The notes under the pieces are model-generated. The model was not told the origin of the DNA. It did not search any database and saw only the letters and a program-made list of their open reading frames with translations. A DNA stretch of 64,000 bases from contig CANTUV010000011.1 in assembly GCA_947685225.1 (NCBI GenBank), positions 64,840,501 through 64,904,500 of the forward strand, in the 5' to 3' direction. Source of the DNA: Garcia nutans. Taxonomy: Eukaryota > Streptophyta > Magnoliopsida > Malpighiales > Euphorbiaceae. A program made the translations under genes and the position numbers. Below, one piece after another: positions 33,201 to 46,000 of this stretch (the stretch's first letter is position 1; every line of letters starts with the position of its first letter).

Positions 33201-35315
33201 AACACTTAAAAAAAAAGCCAAGGGCCATTTAAGAAGTTTAGAAAAATACCTCCACAACATGCTGCAAGTCACTGTTGGGTTCAATCTTAGGGATTCCCTG
33301 GAAATTAGAGTGGAAAAAAAAAAAAAAGCAACTCAGCACTGTATGAGTCAACCGTGAGTCTGTAACAGAAAAAGGGAGCAGGTAGCGTGGAAATAGAGCT
33401 CTGGGCAATGGGCCAATCTGACACAATAACCCTTCACAAAGAGACAACGAAAAGGCCAGGGATATAAACATATAATTATGGCAAATGGTATTCATATTTT
33501 CATTTCAAATTGCTCAAAATCAAAAGAAAAAGTAGAAGCTTTACTTAAAAATTGAGACACGAGCTACTAAAGAACTCACATCAACTGCCCAGTCAGGTTT
33601 ATCAATATTATCAGGAACTACTCGCATGGGAGATATAGGATATGGTCTTAGAGTCCTGTCCAAAAACAAACTCTGTTATGCTTTCACATTAAGAAGAAAA
33701 AGTGCAGCGCTCTCATTCCAAAAAAAAAGGAGGGGGTAAGAAGGGGAGTGGGAAATATTTGAATGCAATTACTTCTATCCCTATAAAAGAAGAAATGTCT
33801 CCCTGAATTCCAATGATGACCTGATTAATCCAAGTTGTGCACCCACACCTGGGTAGCATCTCATTCCCCAAGTCAGTCTTTATCTTTTCAATATTTCACA
33901 AAAAATGTAGTATATTTCACAGCCACTTGTCAATAATACCAATTTTCTATATAACAAATGCTCCAAAGTTAAGAAAGAAAGATATAGTAATACCAATATC
34001 CCCAGTTCCCACTCCCTGACCTCACCAAAGAAGAGAACAAATGTGTTTTATGAAGAATATCAGAAAAGTTGGAGAAAGGAATGAGATTGCAAGCTAACAA
34101 AAGAATTAGATATGTGTTATTCAGTAGGAAGCACTCCTTCAGAAATACCCTGTCCAATCAAAATGAGGAATTTTTGGAGTTCGAGCCTGTCCTCTTCTCA
34201 AGCAATATAGCCAACCTTCATTAAGTACATCTGAATTTTGTTCACCTGAAGTTCCAATCCCAAGTGAAGCCAACTTTGCCTTCAAATGAACTGATTTATG
34301 AGAGCTCCAAGAAGCCTTAAAGCAGTCCTGAGTGCTGACAAGAAGAAAATTGACTAATGTAGAAATGACGAATAAGATTTACTTGATTTCTCAAATTCAA
34401 TATCAGAAAGTTATTCATTAACAGTGCCAGAGGGTGGCCATTTTGCATTTTTAACAAATGACCAGCAAAAGCCAAAGACAATGATTACATACCAGAAAGC
34501 AGCACCTTCACGAGGAAGCTTCAATTCCATGCACTTGGGGCACCTACAAACAACAAAATATTGTACAGGTAAAATATAAGAAAACCGCTAGTTAAAGAAA
34601 CAATTGGCAAACACACAACTTTACAACTTGGAAGTTGAATTATATTCTAAACAACTCAGGGTCTGCTTGGATGGAAATAGGGGAAGGTTTCATAAAGTAT
34701 TGTAAGGCTAGTATGGTGTTTGCGAGAAGGCACTTGGAGGTTTCATAAAGTATGAGAATGTTTTTGGAGGTTTTTAAAGAATTAGTTTTAAGTAGTTTTT
34801 GTTCTTCTTATTGAATCTCCATTTAGGAGGTTTTTGGAGATTTTCAATCTTTCTTCCCAAACACAATACACACCAATACTCTACTTCACTCTATCCTACC
34901 ATAACTTAACTCTACTTTATTAAACTACAGGATTCGTCTGCCTAAACGGACCCTTAGTCGACTAGAACCAGAGCACAGCATCTCAATCTCACAAATGCAC
35001 CGCACTGTCACAAATAGTTCCTGACTTTCTAATTCATACCAGCTTGATTTCAATGTCAATGAACTAGAATGGAAACGACAGTAAAATCAACAAGCTACAG
35101 CTAATATGCCCTGTGAACCAAATTGGGAACTAAAAATCCAAATTCAATGCAAGAGATAACTATATAATGCAGAGTCCTCTTTGCGTCACTTGAAATTCAA
35201 TTAATAACTAAACAAATGAATGAATAGAAAAAACTACGCACTGAAGATGAGCAGGCTTCCCGCATCGTACACACGATAGGGCAGTTGGTTCCGCCACATC
35301 AGAGCCGCCGGCCAT
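30227..35315 (-). CDS. MAP1A: Methionine aminopeptidase 1A
   Basis: Removes the initiator methionine from nascent cytosolic proteins. Sixteen exons (minus strand): 35242-35315, 34493-34543, 34149-34334, 33580-33655, 33250-33297, 33022-33066, 32203-32302, 31943-31994, 31815-31856, 31492-31553, 31289-31387, 31090-31163, 30923-30992, 30712-30777, 30544-30632 and 30227-30304. They total 1212 nt, 403 residues, with every phase consistent. An N-terminal zinc finger has C15, C18, C26, C29, C42, C46, H54 and H58. The M24A catalytic core has the five metal ligands: both Asp in VDVTVYYKGVHGDLNET, His in CGHGIG, Glu in TIEPM and Glu in QFEHTLL. Length equals that of Arabidopsis MAP1A (about 398). Start ATG 35313-35315 gives MAGGSDVAEPTALSC. 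No lesion is seen. The leader has a CT-rich run near 35339. Confidence 0.95.
34659..34953. mobile_element. Tourist-like MITE in MAP1A intron 1
   Basis: A 295-bp element begins GGGTCTGCTTGG and ends AAACGGACCC, so the termini are imperfect inverted repeats. Flanking TCA (34656-34658) and TTA (34954-34956) look like a 3-bp PIF/Harbinger-type target duplication with one mutation. Internal TTTAATAAAGTA (reverse strand) is shared with the MITE at 26595-27155, so the two may be one family. Confidence 0.7.
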
Positions 35316-37006
35316 TGAACCGTAGAGGTGAAACCTTCTCTCTCTCTCTCTGCTGATCGATTGATCAGTTCAATACGCTGCAAAATCGGGTGATAACCGT
35401 CAGTAAAGTTGAAGTCTTTGAGTTCAGATTATTAGAGATGATAATGAGAAGCACGAACCTTTAGATTGATTATAGATTTTCCGGTGACCGGTAGAGGATT
35501 TTTATTAGAGAGAGAAGGGAAAAGGAAATTTATTAGGCACTAGCAGCTAGGGTTTTTCAGAGGAAAGACGGCGGACACGATAACCGGCGAAATCAAAGAT
35601 TTTGTAGTCTTAAAATGTCATAATGACACCTGTCGCGATATTATTGCGCCAAAAATTTCAGTTTTCCACTTTGGCTATAATAAATTAAATAATAAAAAAA
35701 TATAAATTATTTGTTTTTTTTCTTTTTTTGGCCTTTTAGCATGCGTAAATTTCTGAAAAAACTCCATATAGCAAATTTTTACAATAAATATTTGTTTAAA
35801 TATTATATTAATGAAGAGAAATTGATCTTGTGTTAATTATTCAAGAAAAAAATACATTTCAACCTTAGACTATATTTTAGTATGCATAAATATTAAAATA
35901 TATATTTATTTACCCTTTTCAAATAAATATTAAAATATTAAAATATATATTTACTTAAATATTAATATAGAAAGAATAAATTGATATTATATTTATTGTC
36001 TAAATAATATATTTTTGAATATATTTTGATATATATTAAAAAATATTTTTATTATTAATTTTTAAAAATATTTTTTCAGAACACAAATTTTCAGTTTTTG
36101 ATTATTATGGTATACGTAAATTTTCTAAAAAAAATAAAGGAATAGACTTCCTTTTTTGTAGAATTCCCCCAAGAAAATTAAAAGAATAACATCTTCAAAA
36201 CGCAATTGTTGATATGGAAATACAGCTTTAATGTTCTTGAATAAATCAATATATTTATTTAATTACCTATTGAATAAATCTTTTCACAATAATATATTCA
36301 TGATTACTTTGATATTTTATAAAAATACATTTTTTTAAATAATGTTTTTTTGCAAAAATCCACCATTATACATTTTTTTAGTTATTAAATTAAAATTAAT
36401 AGTAAAAAACTTAATATTATACATTAAATATACTAACTTATTGTCACCATATATACTATTAGATAATATATAGTAAAACAACCTGACTAACAAATGAAGA
36501 AATTGAAATTTTATGAAAATGCTTCATGTTATCAAAAAGAACCCATCAAAGCTTTAACATTTGTATTTTAATTATTTTTTATTTGCCACACATCAATCAT
36601 TTTGTATAACAATAAAATTATTATTAATTATTAATTCTCTTTATATAGCTAGAATTAGAATTACATAACTTTTTTTTATAAATTTTAAATTTTAATAATT
36701 AGTTAGACTAATTAGTAATGTTATTTTAGTGTTTCTAAAATATTTAGCCAATTTAAATTTTATAATTACAGTGTTTACCAAAATATTTAGCTAATTTAAA
36801 CTTATAATTACAATTTTAAAATATCATAATTAACCTTTATAATTAATTAATTTAACCATACAAATATAAATAATTAATTTTTATAACTTGTAAAACCCTT
36901 TAATCACTATTTTATTTTTTTTTATTATAACTAGAAAATTGTGACTGTATATTATATTAATTTGTTGTAGTTTACAACAAACCTTACAATATATATATAT
37001 ATATAT
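35316..37006. other. MAP1A upstream region and AT-rich spacer
   Basis: Contains the presumed MAP1A leader and promoter (to about 35600), then AT-rich DNA with an (AT)n run just before 37007. No other gene is recognised. Confidence 0.55.
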
Positions 37007-37016
37007 ATTGCTGGAC

Positions 37017-37127
37017 ACCAGTTGAATAGCTCAATTAGTCACTTGACGTTACTCTTAAAGCAGAGGTCAGAGGTTCGAACCTTATAAACCGATTTACAAA
37101 GTTCGAGCTTTTTAAAAGAAAAAAAAA
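37017..37127 (+). mobile_element. tRNA-derived SINE with 10-bp target-site duplication
   Basis: A 111-bp unit is flanked on both sides by ATTGCTGGAC (37007-37016 and 37128-37137). It has an A-box-like TAGCTCAATTAGT near the start, a perfect B box GGTTCGAACC (37072-37081), and ends in an A-rich tail. This is the layout of a short tRNA-derived SINE. It lies 24 bp beyond the stop codon of the PME at 37161-40014. Confidence 0.85.
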
Positions 37128-37160
37128 ATTGCTGGACCTATAATATAAGAAGACTTGCCC

Positions 37161-40014
37161 TTAAATTTCAAGCCAAAAGGGCACACCAGAAGCAGGGATC
37201 CACAGCTCTCCTTGTATAAGCCTACTAACAGTAAAAGGAAGAGCTTGTTCAGCGCTATTCAACACATGAAAACCAGGCCAATTCACCCTTCTAGTAGTAG
37301 CAGCACCAACACCAGTATTCATGTACTCTGCAAAAAACAGAGTTGAAAGAGCAAAATTACCATCCCATTTATACCACCCCATTGGATTAATTAACCCATC
37401 AAGGTCTGTCTGCATGAACACAGTTCTTGAGTATTTCTTCCATGGCCTGCCCAAGAAAGTTTTAACTGACCCTTTTACTGCCGTAAATTCTGGAGATGGT
37501 CTAATTCTTGATCTTTGCATAGAAATTCCTGTGTTTTCATTGGGGTCTTCTCTGCCTTGTGCAGTTATGAAATTGGCTTGGCCATTCATTGGTTTCTTTA
37601 CGAAAATGTCGCAGTTTTGAAAGACTGCTGAGGCGTCACCAAAGATGAAATCAATGGTGCCATGGATTTGACAGTCGCGGTAAAATTGTCTTAAAGAGTG
37701 TACTAAGAGAGTATCTTGATAACCTTTGAAGTTACAGCGGTAAAAGATTGAATGATCTGAACTCGCTCTCAAAGCCACTGCTTGGTGTTTGCTTGGTCCT
37801 GCTGTGTTCATGACTGTTATATCTCTTCCCCAAAATCCATCTCCTGACACTCCTACAAAAGCCGTAAATCATAATTAATGGATTTTTTACAAAATTGCCA
37901 GAAAAAAGACCGTAATATTACACATGAAAAAATAATATTTTTCTGACTTGATAGACCCGTAAGGATTGAGACCGGTTCGATATATTTAGAAATCAATTAT
38001 AAATTAATTCAGTTTTAACAGGAAAAAAAAAAGTTGAATATATACTGTTGATAAATTTGTATAGTTTTTTTTCCATTGAACCCAAATAATATTTAAAATA
38101 TATATAAAAATCAGTCTGGTACACTAACGCTCTTGCTGTACGTGAATTTAGAGAATGATCAAACTCATTGAATCTTTATACGCAGCATTTTCTTGCGAGT
38201 GATTATAAAAAGTCTGTTTCTATTATTTAAATTCATGACCTCCAAATGACATGACAATAATATTTACCATTACTCCAAAACTCTCTTTAATATTTAAAAT
38301 ATATATATATATAAACAAAACCACATCGTTTTAATTTAGTGGGATGAAATTTGACCCTATAATATTTAAAATAAACTTAAATATAAAAGTTCAACATTAA
38401 AGTCCAACTCGGACATGAATTGAACTTAAAATTAATATGTTGGATTCCATCCATAAAAACACCAAATTAGCTCGACTTACCAAATGGTGTTCTGTTCTAA
38501 TGTTACAAGTTTATCAGCTTAAAAAAATATTATCATTTATTTTATATTTTTATAAAATATCAGAAATACTCGAATAAAAAAATAAAAATTTTGAAAAACC
38601 TTATAATGCGCCTATATATATATATATTGAAACTCGAATAGTTAGAATAGACTTACCAAATGTAGCTGAATTTAAAGTGGAATAACCATCTTTAAAACTT
38701 CGATTGCCTGTTATAATGGTTTTGTCGATGCCATCTCCCACAAACATCAAGTTCTTCATGTGCTGTTCGATTTCTACTATTTCATTATAAACTCCTGCTT
38801 TCACGTATATTATTATCCTTTCAGTTCTTATTTTACCCAATTTATTAACTGCAGCTATAGCTTCATTGATTGTCGTGTGAGTGCCAGAACCGTCCTTTGC
38901 CACCGTAAAATGTGCTTTTGAAGTCGCCGGAGTCCATGAACTTAGGATTCCGCCGCCGCGATTGTTCCCTGATTTTTGCGGTACTCCTAGTCCTGCATTA
39001 GCTGTATCGCAGCCAGTGGAAAGGAATTTATAAAAATAACTTATAAACGATTTATAAAAATATATTTTTTTATGTGAATCATCTTTTTTGAGTCTAGCAG
39101 AATATGAACACAAACACAAAAAAATGAATTATTAACTTTTTTTTTTGGAAAATTGCCCTAAATTACTTTCTTTTCTTTAATTTTTAATTTTTTATATTTA
39201 AAAAAAATCCCAAGATTTTATTAGGCCTTTAAAAATAAATTTGGTATTAGGTTATATTAATTTTTTTCTTTTGAAACAGGCTTTTCTAGATCCTATTTTT
39301 TTTAAAAAAAAATATAGGCATATGAATTGATACATGAAAATGTTAGAAAATGTGAGTATATTTTTATTTCTTTTATTGTGAATATAATTTGGTGATTAAT
39401 AAAAATAATTATATAAGATATATATAAATTATATATATATATATATCAACCAAATTCACATGAAATTATCTAACGTATGAAGCGTCATATATCTTTAATT
39501 AATACAGGATTCACATTAATTCAATTTCAGGCAGATTAATTTCATGTATTTAGATTGAATATTTTTCAAGCCAAAATTCAGAAACAAAAAGAAACTTACC
39601 CCTCTTTGTTTCTCTTCGCTGCCCATAAAAAGTTAGAGCTTCGCTAAGCCAAAATGTCAAATTGTCTTGATTATCAATTGTGAAGCCATTCTGTGTTAAT
39701 CCATTTAAACAAGTTCTGTGATTAGCAAGAACACCACTTAGCCACGTGCGACTGTCATCATGGGTGAATTTCAGACTGCTGTCAAGCAATTGAGAGAGTC
39801 GATACTCACTTTCACTATAAAGCTTGACACAGTCATTGAAATGATGACCATGACCAGCACCAGCACCAGCACCCTGATGAAGATGATGAGCCCATTTTCT
39901 AGCTCCGATAATTTGTGTTCGAGCCATTTGGATTGGATCAAAACTTTGCAGGCAAAAGCTGGAAGAGGTAGCCATTGTTAGGGCAAGAAGAAGGAAAAGA
40001 CTTATGGTTGACAT
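37161..40014 (-). CDS. Pectin methylesterase with shortened PMEI pro-domain
   Basis: Cell-wall enzyme that removes methyl esters from homogalacturonan. Three exons (39600-40014, 38657-39001, 37161-37852) give 483 residues with consistent phases. A signal peptide (MSTISLFLLLALTMATSSSF) leads a short PMEI-like region. That region keeps the later cysteines (HFNDCVKLY, HRTCLNGL) but lacks the usual first Cys-Cys hairpin and carries a Gly/His-rich insert (HQGAGAGAGHGHH). The catalytic domain is complete: AKDGSGTHTTINEAI, YVKAGVYNE, Q277 in QAVALR, Q299 and D300 in GYQDTL, D321 in DFIFG, LGRPWKKYSRTV, and the C-terminal WIPASGVPF. No RRLL/RKLL processing site is seen at the junction; RRETKRG lies there instead. 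Confidence 0.93.
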
Positions 40015-43000
40015 TGTTATTTCTACTGGGGAAAATTATGGTGACTTGATGTGTTCGAAAATGGCAGATTTTTTGGGCTATTTAGATCAGACGTGGGTAG
40101 ATGAAGAAGATGGCAAAGAGGCAGACAAGTGTTATGTCCAAGTGTCATTGCATGCATGTCGTGACTGGATATTGCCCGAAGCATAATAATAATATTGACG
40201 AAATGTTTAGTTTCATTGCTGATGCTTGCAACCCATAAAGCAATAAAAGGTTTTTATTAACACTCATGAAGTGAGATTGTATTTTTTTCTCTTTTATATT
40301 TTATATTTCAGTGAGAAGGGAAATCGATTTGAATTTATTATTTAAGAAATATGTATTTATAGTTAGATTATGATTTGGTGTATACGAGATGAGACTGTTA
40401 GCATGGTAATCCGAATTCGATTTTTTTTAATCAAATTATAAATGAAAAATTTTATTTGTTTATGAATATTTTATCTTAATGTGAATAATTTATTTTTAAA
40501 TTGAATAAAAAATTAATGTTTTGTGAAAAAATAGGCATGTGATATTTTTACTTTTATAAAAAAATTTTAAAAAATAAAGTTTAGCGGGATAAGTTAAATA
40601 GTTTCCTAATTATTAATTAACTGTGGAGGTTAATTAATAACTAGCAACTTATGTTAAGTAAGCCTTTTTTTAATTGGGATGGAAAATTAATATATAGAAT
40701 GGTGATTAATAAGTAATTTTATTAATAAATCATTTAATTTATTTAATAGAATCACTTATTTTGTGTTTTTAATTGAAATACTGAAAATGGAGGTACGCCA
40801 AAAAAAAAATCAATACGCATATCAAATGAATAATTATAGAAATATATTAATATCGTCAAAAATACTTTTATGACTATCTTCTAAAATTTTTGTTGAAAGT
40901 ATTTGATGAATATCATAGTAATTATATTATCAAATTTTTATCATTTAATCTTCGGAAAAAAATAATTAAATTTCTCAACAGATATTATTTTCTTAATTAA
41001 TTAGATTTTAAATTTACAATATCCTAATTTCAAAGATGATCTGAGTATTATTATCTAAATTAAAGTCATATATTAAGTTATAAATTGTATAAAAATGCAT
41101 ATGTATGATGTAAATAATAAATTTATATTCTATTTATGTTAAAAGAATATATATATATTAATCCAATTAGCAATACAGTTGTTGTAAAAAGAGCAAGGCG
41201 TGGGGTGATTCGGCAAGGTATATGTTGAGCTGTAGTAACTACGTAGAATAGTAACGTACAAAATTGGCGACGTTTATTTGTTATTATTATTTACTTGCGT
41301 CGTTTTGAAGTCTGAACTGCCGCTAAAAGCCATATAATACATAATGAAAAGTCTAAGAAGCTTAAAAGTGAAGCAACTAACAATTAAAAAGCTAACCACG
41401 AAGCCGCCCCAGCTGTTTTAATTTTATAAATATGAAATCATTAGTTATAAATTTTTACAGTGTTTCTTCTACAACAACTCAAGTGACAGTCGTTATTAAT
41501 TAGAGGAAAAAACAAGATTATTGCTAAGAGAAAAGCTTTTTTATATTATAATTAAAAAGATAGAAGCTTTTCTCAGCTGAATTCAGAGCTTCATATGTCA
41601 TTACTCAGCTAATGCTTGCGTGAATGGCATGAAAAATATATATATTCATCGGGAAATTAATTTGAAAGATTCATTGCATATAACAGAATTAATTATATAA
41701 TTAGGCAGTTTGGAGATGGTCAAGGTCAACTATATATATATGTGTGTGTGTGTGTGTTTTGAATTGTAAAAAGTGTAATGCATTAAAAATTAAGCACGCT
41801 AATAAAACATAGGGGAAATGCACATACAACATAAATATTAAATTTATATGTATTTGATTTTTTCTTGTTATATTAAGAAAATATTTTATATTATAAAAAA
41901 ATTAAATTATTGGACATGATGTTATTATGATCATGGTAAATTTTCCCATATATTGATTTTCTTGATAAGGTACATATATTTTGTACCTAAGCAACTAATT
42001 TTTAATAAGAAATTAATAACTTAATTCGCATTTGAAAATATTAAAGAGCGACAAAATTGGATAAGTGTTGACTAATATCAGTAAACTATATATAAGATCG
42101 ATATCTTTTTTTTTTTAATTTATTTAATCACACGGTATTTGAATACAAAAACCATGGTTTTACCCAATATATAGCAAGAAAATTTTTTGTTTGAACATTC
42201 AATAAATGGAAAGAAGAAAAAAAGGGAAGAAATCAAAATTAAAATTAAAATCAAGTTGCTTTTTTCTTAGCCACCAAGGACCAAAAGAAAAGGTATAATT
42301 AATGTTTCTTTGATTGGAAGATTAATGATAAAACTTAAATTTGACATGTTTAATTTAGTATTTTTTTTAATTATAGTATCAAACTTTTTGCTCCGACTAA
42401 TTTGTATCTTTATCATACTTTGATTGATATCATAATCAAAACGATAGTCTACCATGAATTATGAGTATTAATAATCATATTGATGTGACTAATTTAGAGT
42501 GAAGACTAAAAATTTATTAGTAAACAGTGAAGGCGAATTAATGTACTTATTCTAAAAGAGACTTAATAAGAAGTTCTTATCTCCAATAAAAAAAAAAGTT
42601 CTTATTTTATAAGTCATGTTATTTGAAAATGTTATTCTTTTGAATCTGTTTAGTACATTATGTTGTTGTCTTGAAGAAGAGGACTTTGTAAAATTACGTA
42701 AGAATCAAATGCATGAAATTTGAGATTTGAAATTTTATTTCCAGAAATTGCCGACTTTCACATACGTGAAGGAAAACAATTGGTGAAAAGTGAATAGTGA
42801 GAGTATTTTTCTTGTCAAAATGTCCAAAGCTGATGACCGTTAAATTGAGTTGTTTGCATGCATGCGATGTATCCATATTGTGTTTGGATTGGGGCAGCTG
42901 CCGTTTTTAATTGGGATTTTGATTGTTCACCCACTTTAATTATAAAACCTGTGTGTCTCTCTTCTACAATCTAGATAAATATATTTTTATATTCATAATA

Positions 43001-46000
43001 GTCCATATCAATATAAATTATAGGACTATAATATTATATTAATTTATTTATCTATATTATTTTAAAAATAAAATAAAATATGTGTTTATTCATTGTACAT
43101 ATTATATTTATTATTTATTAAATTATTCAAGGGAAAAAAAGGATAACGAATGTCAAATTATCCTAACTTGTATTGGAAAAATTATGCCCTGCATAAATTT
43201 TTTTAAAATTTTTATATGTTTTTTTAGGAATACTTTTATCATTTTATAAAAATATATAATAAATTCATATTAAATTTTATAAAAGTTATCATTAAGTATA
43301 ATAAACTTAAGAAACTAAACGAATCTAATAAATTTATAAATCAGTTATAAATTCTTATACATTTTTATTCTAATAAATATTTTAAAAATCAAATAAATTT
43401 TATAATTTTTTTATTTTTTCTTTGTAGAAAAACCATTTTTATTCCAATTGGTTTTAATTATACTCTTTCTTTTTCAATTGGCTAAATCATAGCCTCTCTC
43501 TCTCTAAGAATAATAAGTTAAACAATAGTTACAAGACAAGTTTTTTTTTCAATGGACGATTTTTAAATTTATTGCTCAAAAAATATGCATTTGTAATTAA
43601 ATTATATCTCAGTTATGGTTAGATTATAACTCAAACTGCGAGTTACTTTAATATTATATATATATATATATTAAATTTATGCAATTTCACTTTATTAATA
43701 TGCATGCAAGTAATCCACTGATATTTGTTAATAGTGGTCAAAATTATTATTATTATTATTAACTTTAGTCTGTCTTTTTAGCAATAACAGTAAAATCAGT
43801 CTTTGACTATGAATTGGAGAAGAAAATGGTTAAGTTCCGTGTCATATATGTATTAATGCCAAATTTGGGTTTTATTTGTTTTTCATAAGCAAGCATAAAG
43901 ATATATTGTTGCTATTTTTTGATAATTTATTTATTTTTGCATGGAAAGTGAAAATTAAAATTGACCATTGCAATTAGTTTTGGGCTTTTGAAAAAAAATA
44001 TAAAAAATAATTTTAAATTTATTATATTTATATAATATTTATTAAAATACCAACATTTATAAAATATTTATTAAAATATTAAATTTTTATTAGTTTATAA
44101 TGAGTTTAGTTTATATTGAGTTTATAAATTTTATAGAATTTATAATCAGTTTATTATAAATTTATAATAAAATAATTAAAATATTTTTAATAAAAAAATA
44201 AAAAATTTTAAAAATTTGATAAAGAGTATATTTTCTCGTTAGTTTCAGCAACACGTTTCCTATCACTATCTTTCTCCTGTAGTCATGCCCACTGTCCAAA
44301 AATTAGGAATATAGAAAGAGTTAATTATAGTCAAAATATTTTTAATTTTTTAAGTATATTAATTTTTAATTTTAATTTCATAAATATTTATTGTTAAAAA
44401 TATACATATAATATATTTTCACTTAAATTTAAAAAAAATATTTTAAAAATTTTAAAATATTTTGAAAATAAAGTAACATAATATTTAATTTTCTCTCAAT
44501 TATAATGCAAAATTAAAACTTTAAGTTATTTATTTTAATCCAATTGTAAATTAATTATTTAAAATAAAAAATCCTTAATTTTTTAATTCACTAAAGAAAA
44601 AAAAGAGTTCCCAGTATGAAAATTTTTCTTTTTAAGAAATTTTTTAAAATACCAGTATTTTTTTAACAATTTTTTTAAAATAAATATTTTTTAAAATACC
44701 AGTATTTTTTAACATTTTTTTAAAATAAGTATATAAGAGTTTGTTACCCAAATAAATATTTATTATTAGGCTATATTATATATACATATATATGTTCTTA
44801 ATTTCATATTTAATACTATAATATTAATTAACTTTATAATTATTTCATTGGCAATCTCACCCCAGCTGTATTATTATTTAATTATGAGAATGACATGGAT
44901 TGGCATGGATAACGGGAATCTTATATAAGAAAATGAAATTTGGTTTTATAAGAAAATTAGATATTAATTAACTAATTAATTAATGGGAAGAAGAATGTTT
45001 AAGCCTCCAACATGTAATTATTCCAATTATGGATTTCTTTGTTTTATTTTTAATTGAAAATTATTAAATAGAAACCTATGATTAATATTAAGGTAATATA
45101 CATATTATTATGAATTTAGTTAGTTAATTTCCTTTCACCATACTAAATTTATTTCAGAATATATAAATTTGGAAAAGATAAAAATAAATATTCTACTTAA
45201 TTATAATGTAATTCTAAAATTAATCAACTTGATTTGGGAAAAAAATAAAGAATTTGTGGGATTTTTTTTTAGGAAATTAGAACTGATTTCGTACACTTCC
45301 TTATTGAGGTTAGGATCCCATTCCTAAATTAATTAAGCTTTTTTATATAGAATAAATTAATTCGAGCAACTTGTAATATTAAAATCATCATTATGTTAAC
45401 AAATTGGAGGACATGATCTTACTTTATATTTAAATTCGAAGACATATTCCAATTTCCAACCGAAGATTTGCTATGATTATTATAAACAAAGTGAAAATTC
45501 ACTTTCTTTGTAGTTTCATTCTCAATTTTTAATTCTTTCCATGACAATGTCATTTTAGCTGTATTATTAATCTATTAAGTCAAACGGTTAAAAATAAAAA
45601 ATTTAGATGTAAATAAATTTAAAAAATAAATTAAAAGAGTAAAAAGTGCGAATTTTGATTTATCACACAGTTTATATATATATAGTGATTATAATGAAAC
45701 ATAATTTTATTAAAATTGTTATTTTTTTATTTAATTCATTTTTGTCTTCATTTATTTAATTTTATCAATACATTTATTCTATAATTATATTTTATCCAAT
45801 AACTTTTTTTAGACAATTCATTACAAAAATGATAACTAAAATTATATTAAAAAAAAGTAAATTAAAGATAGTTTTACACTAAGAACGCTGACTAAAAAAT
45901 AATTCAAATAAAAAATTATATAAAAATAAATTAAATGAATGAAAAATAGATATTTTAACTATCACTTTGGATGCAAAGCTAGTGATTATAATTAAATACA

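Noticed and set aside
37321..37620. Plus-strand open frame antisense to the PME
   Set aside because: Shadow of the conserved PME exon on the other strand.
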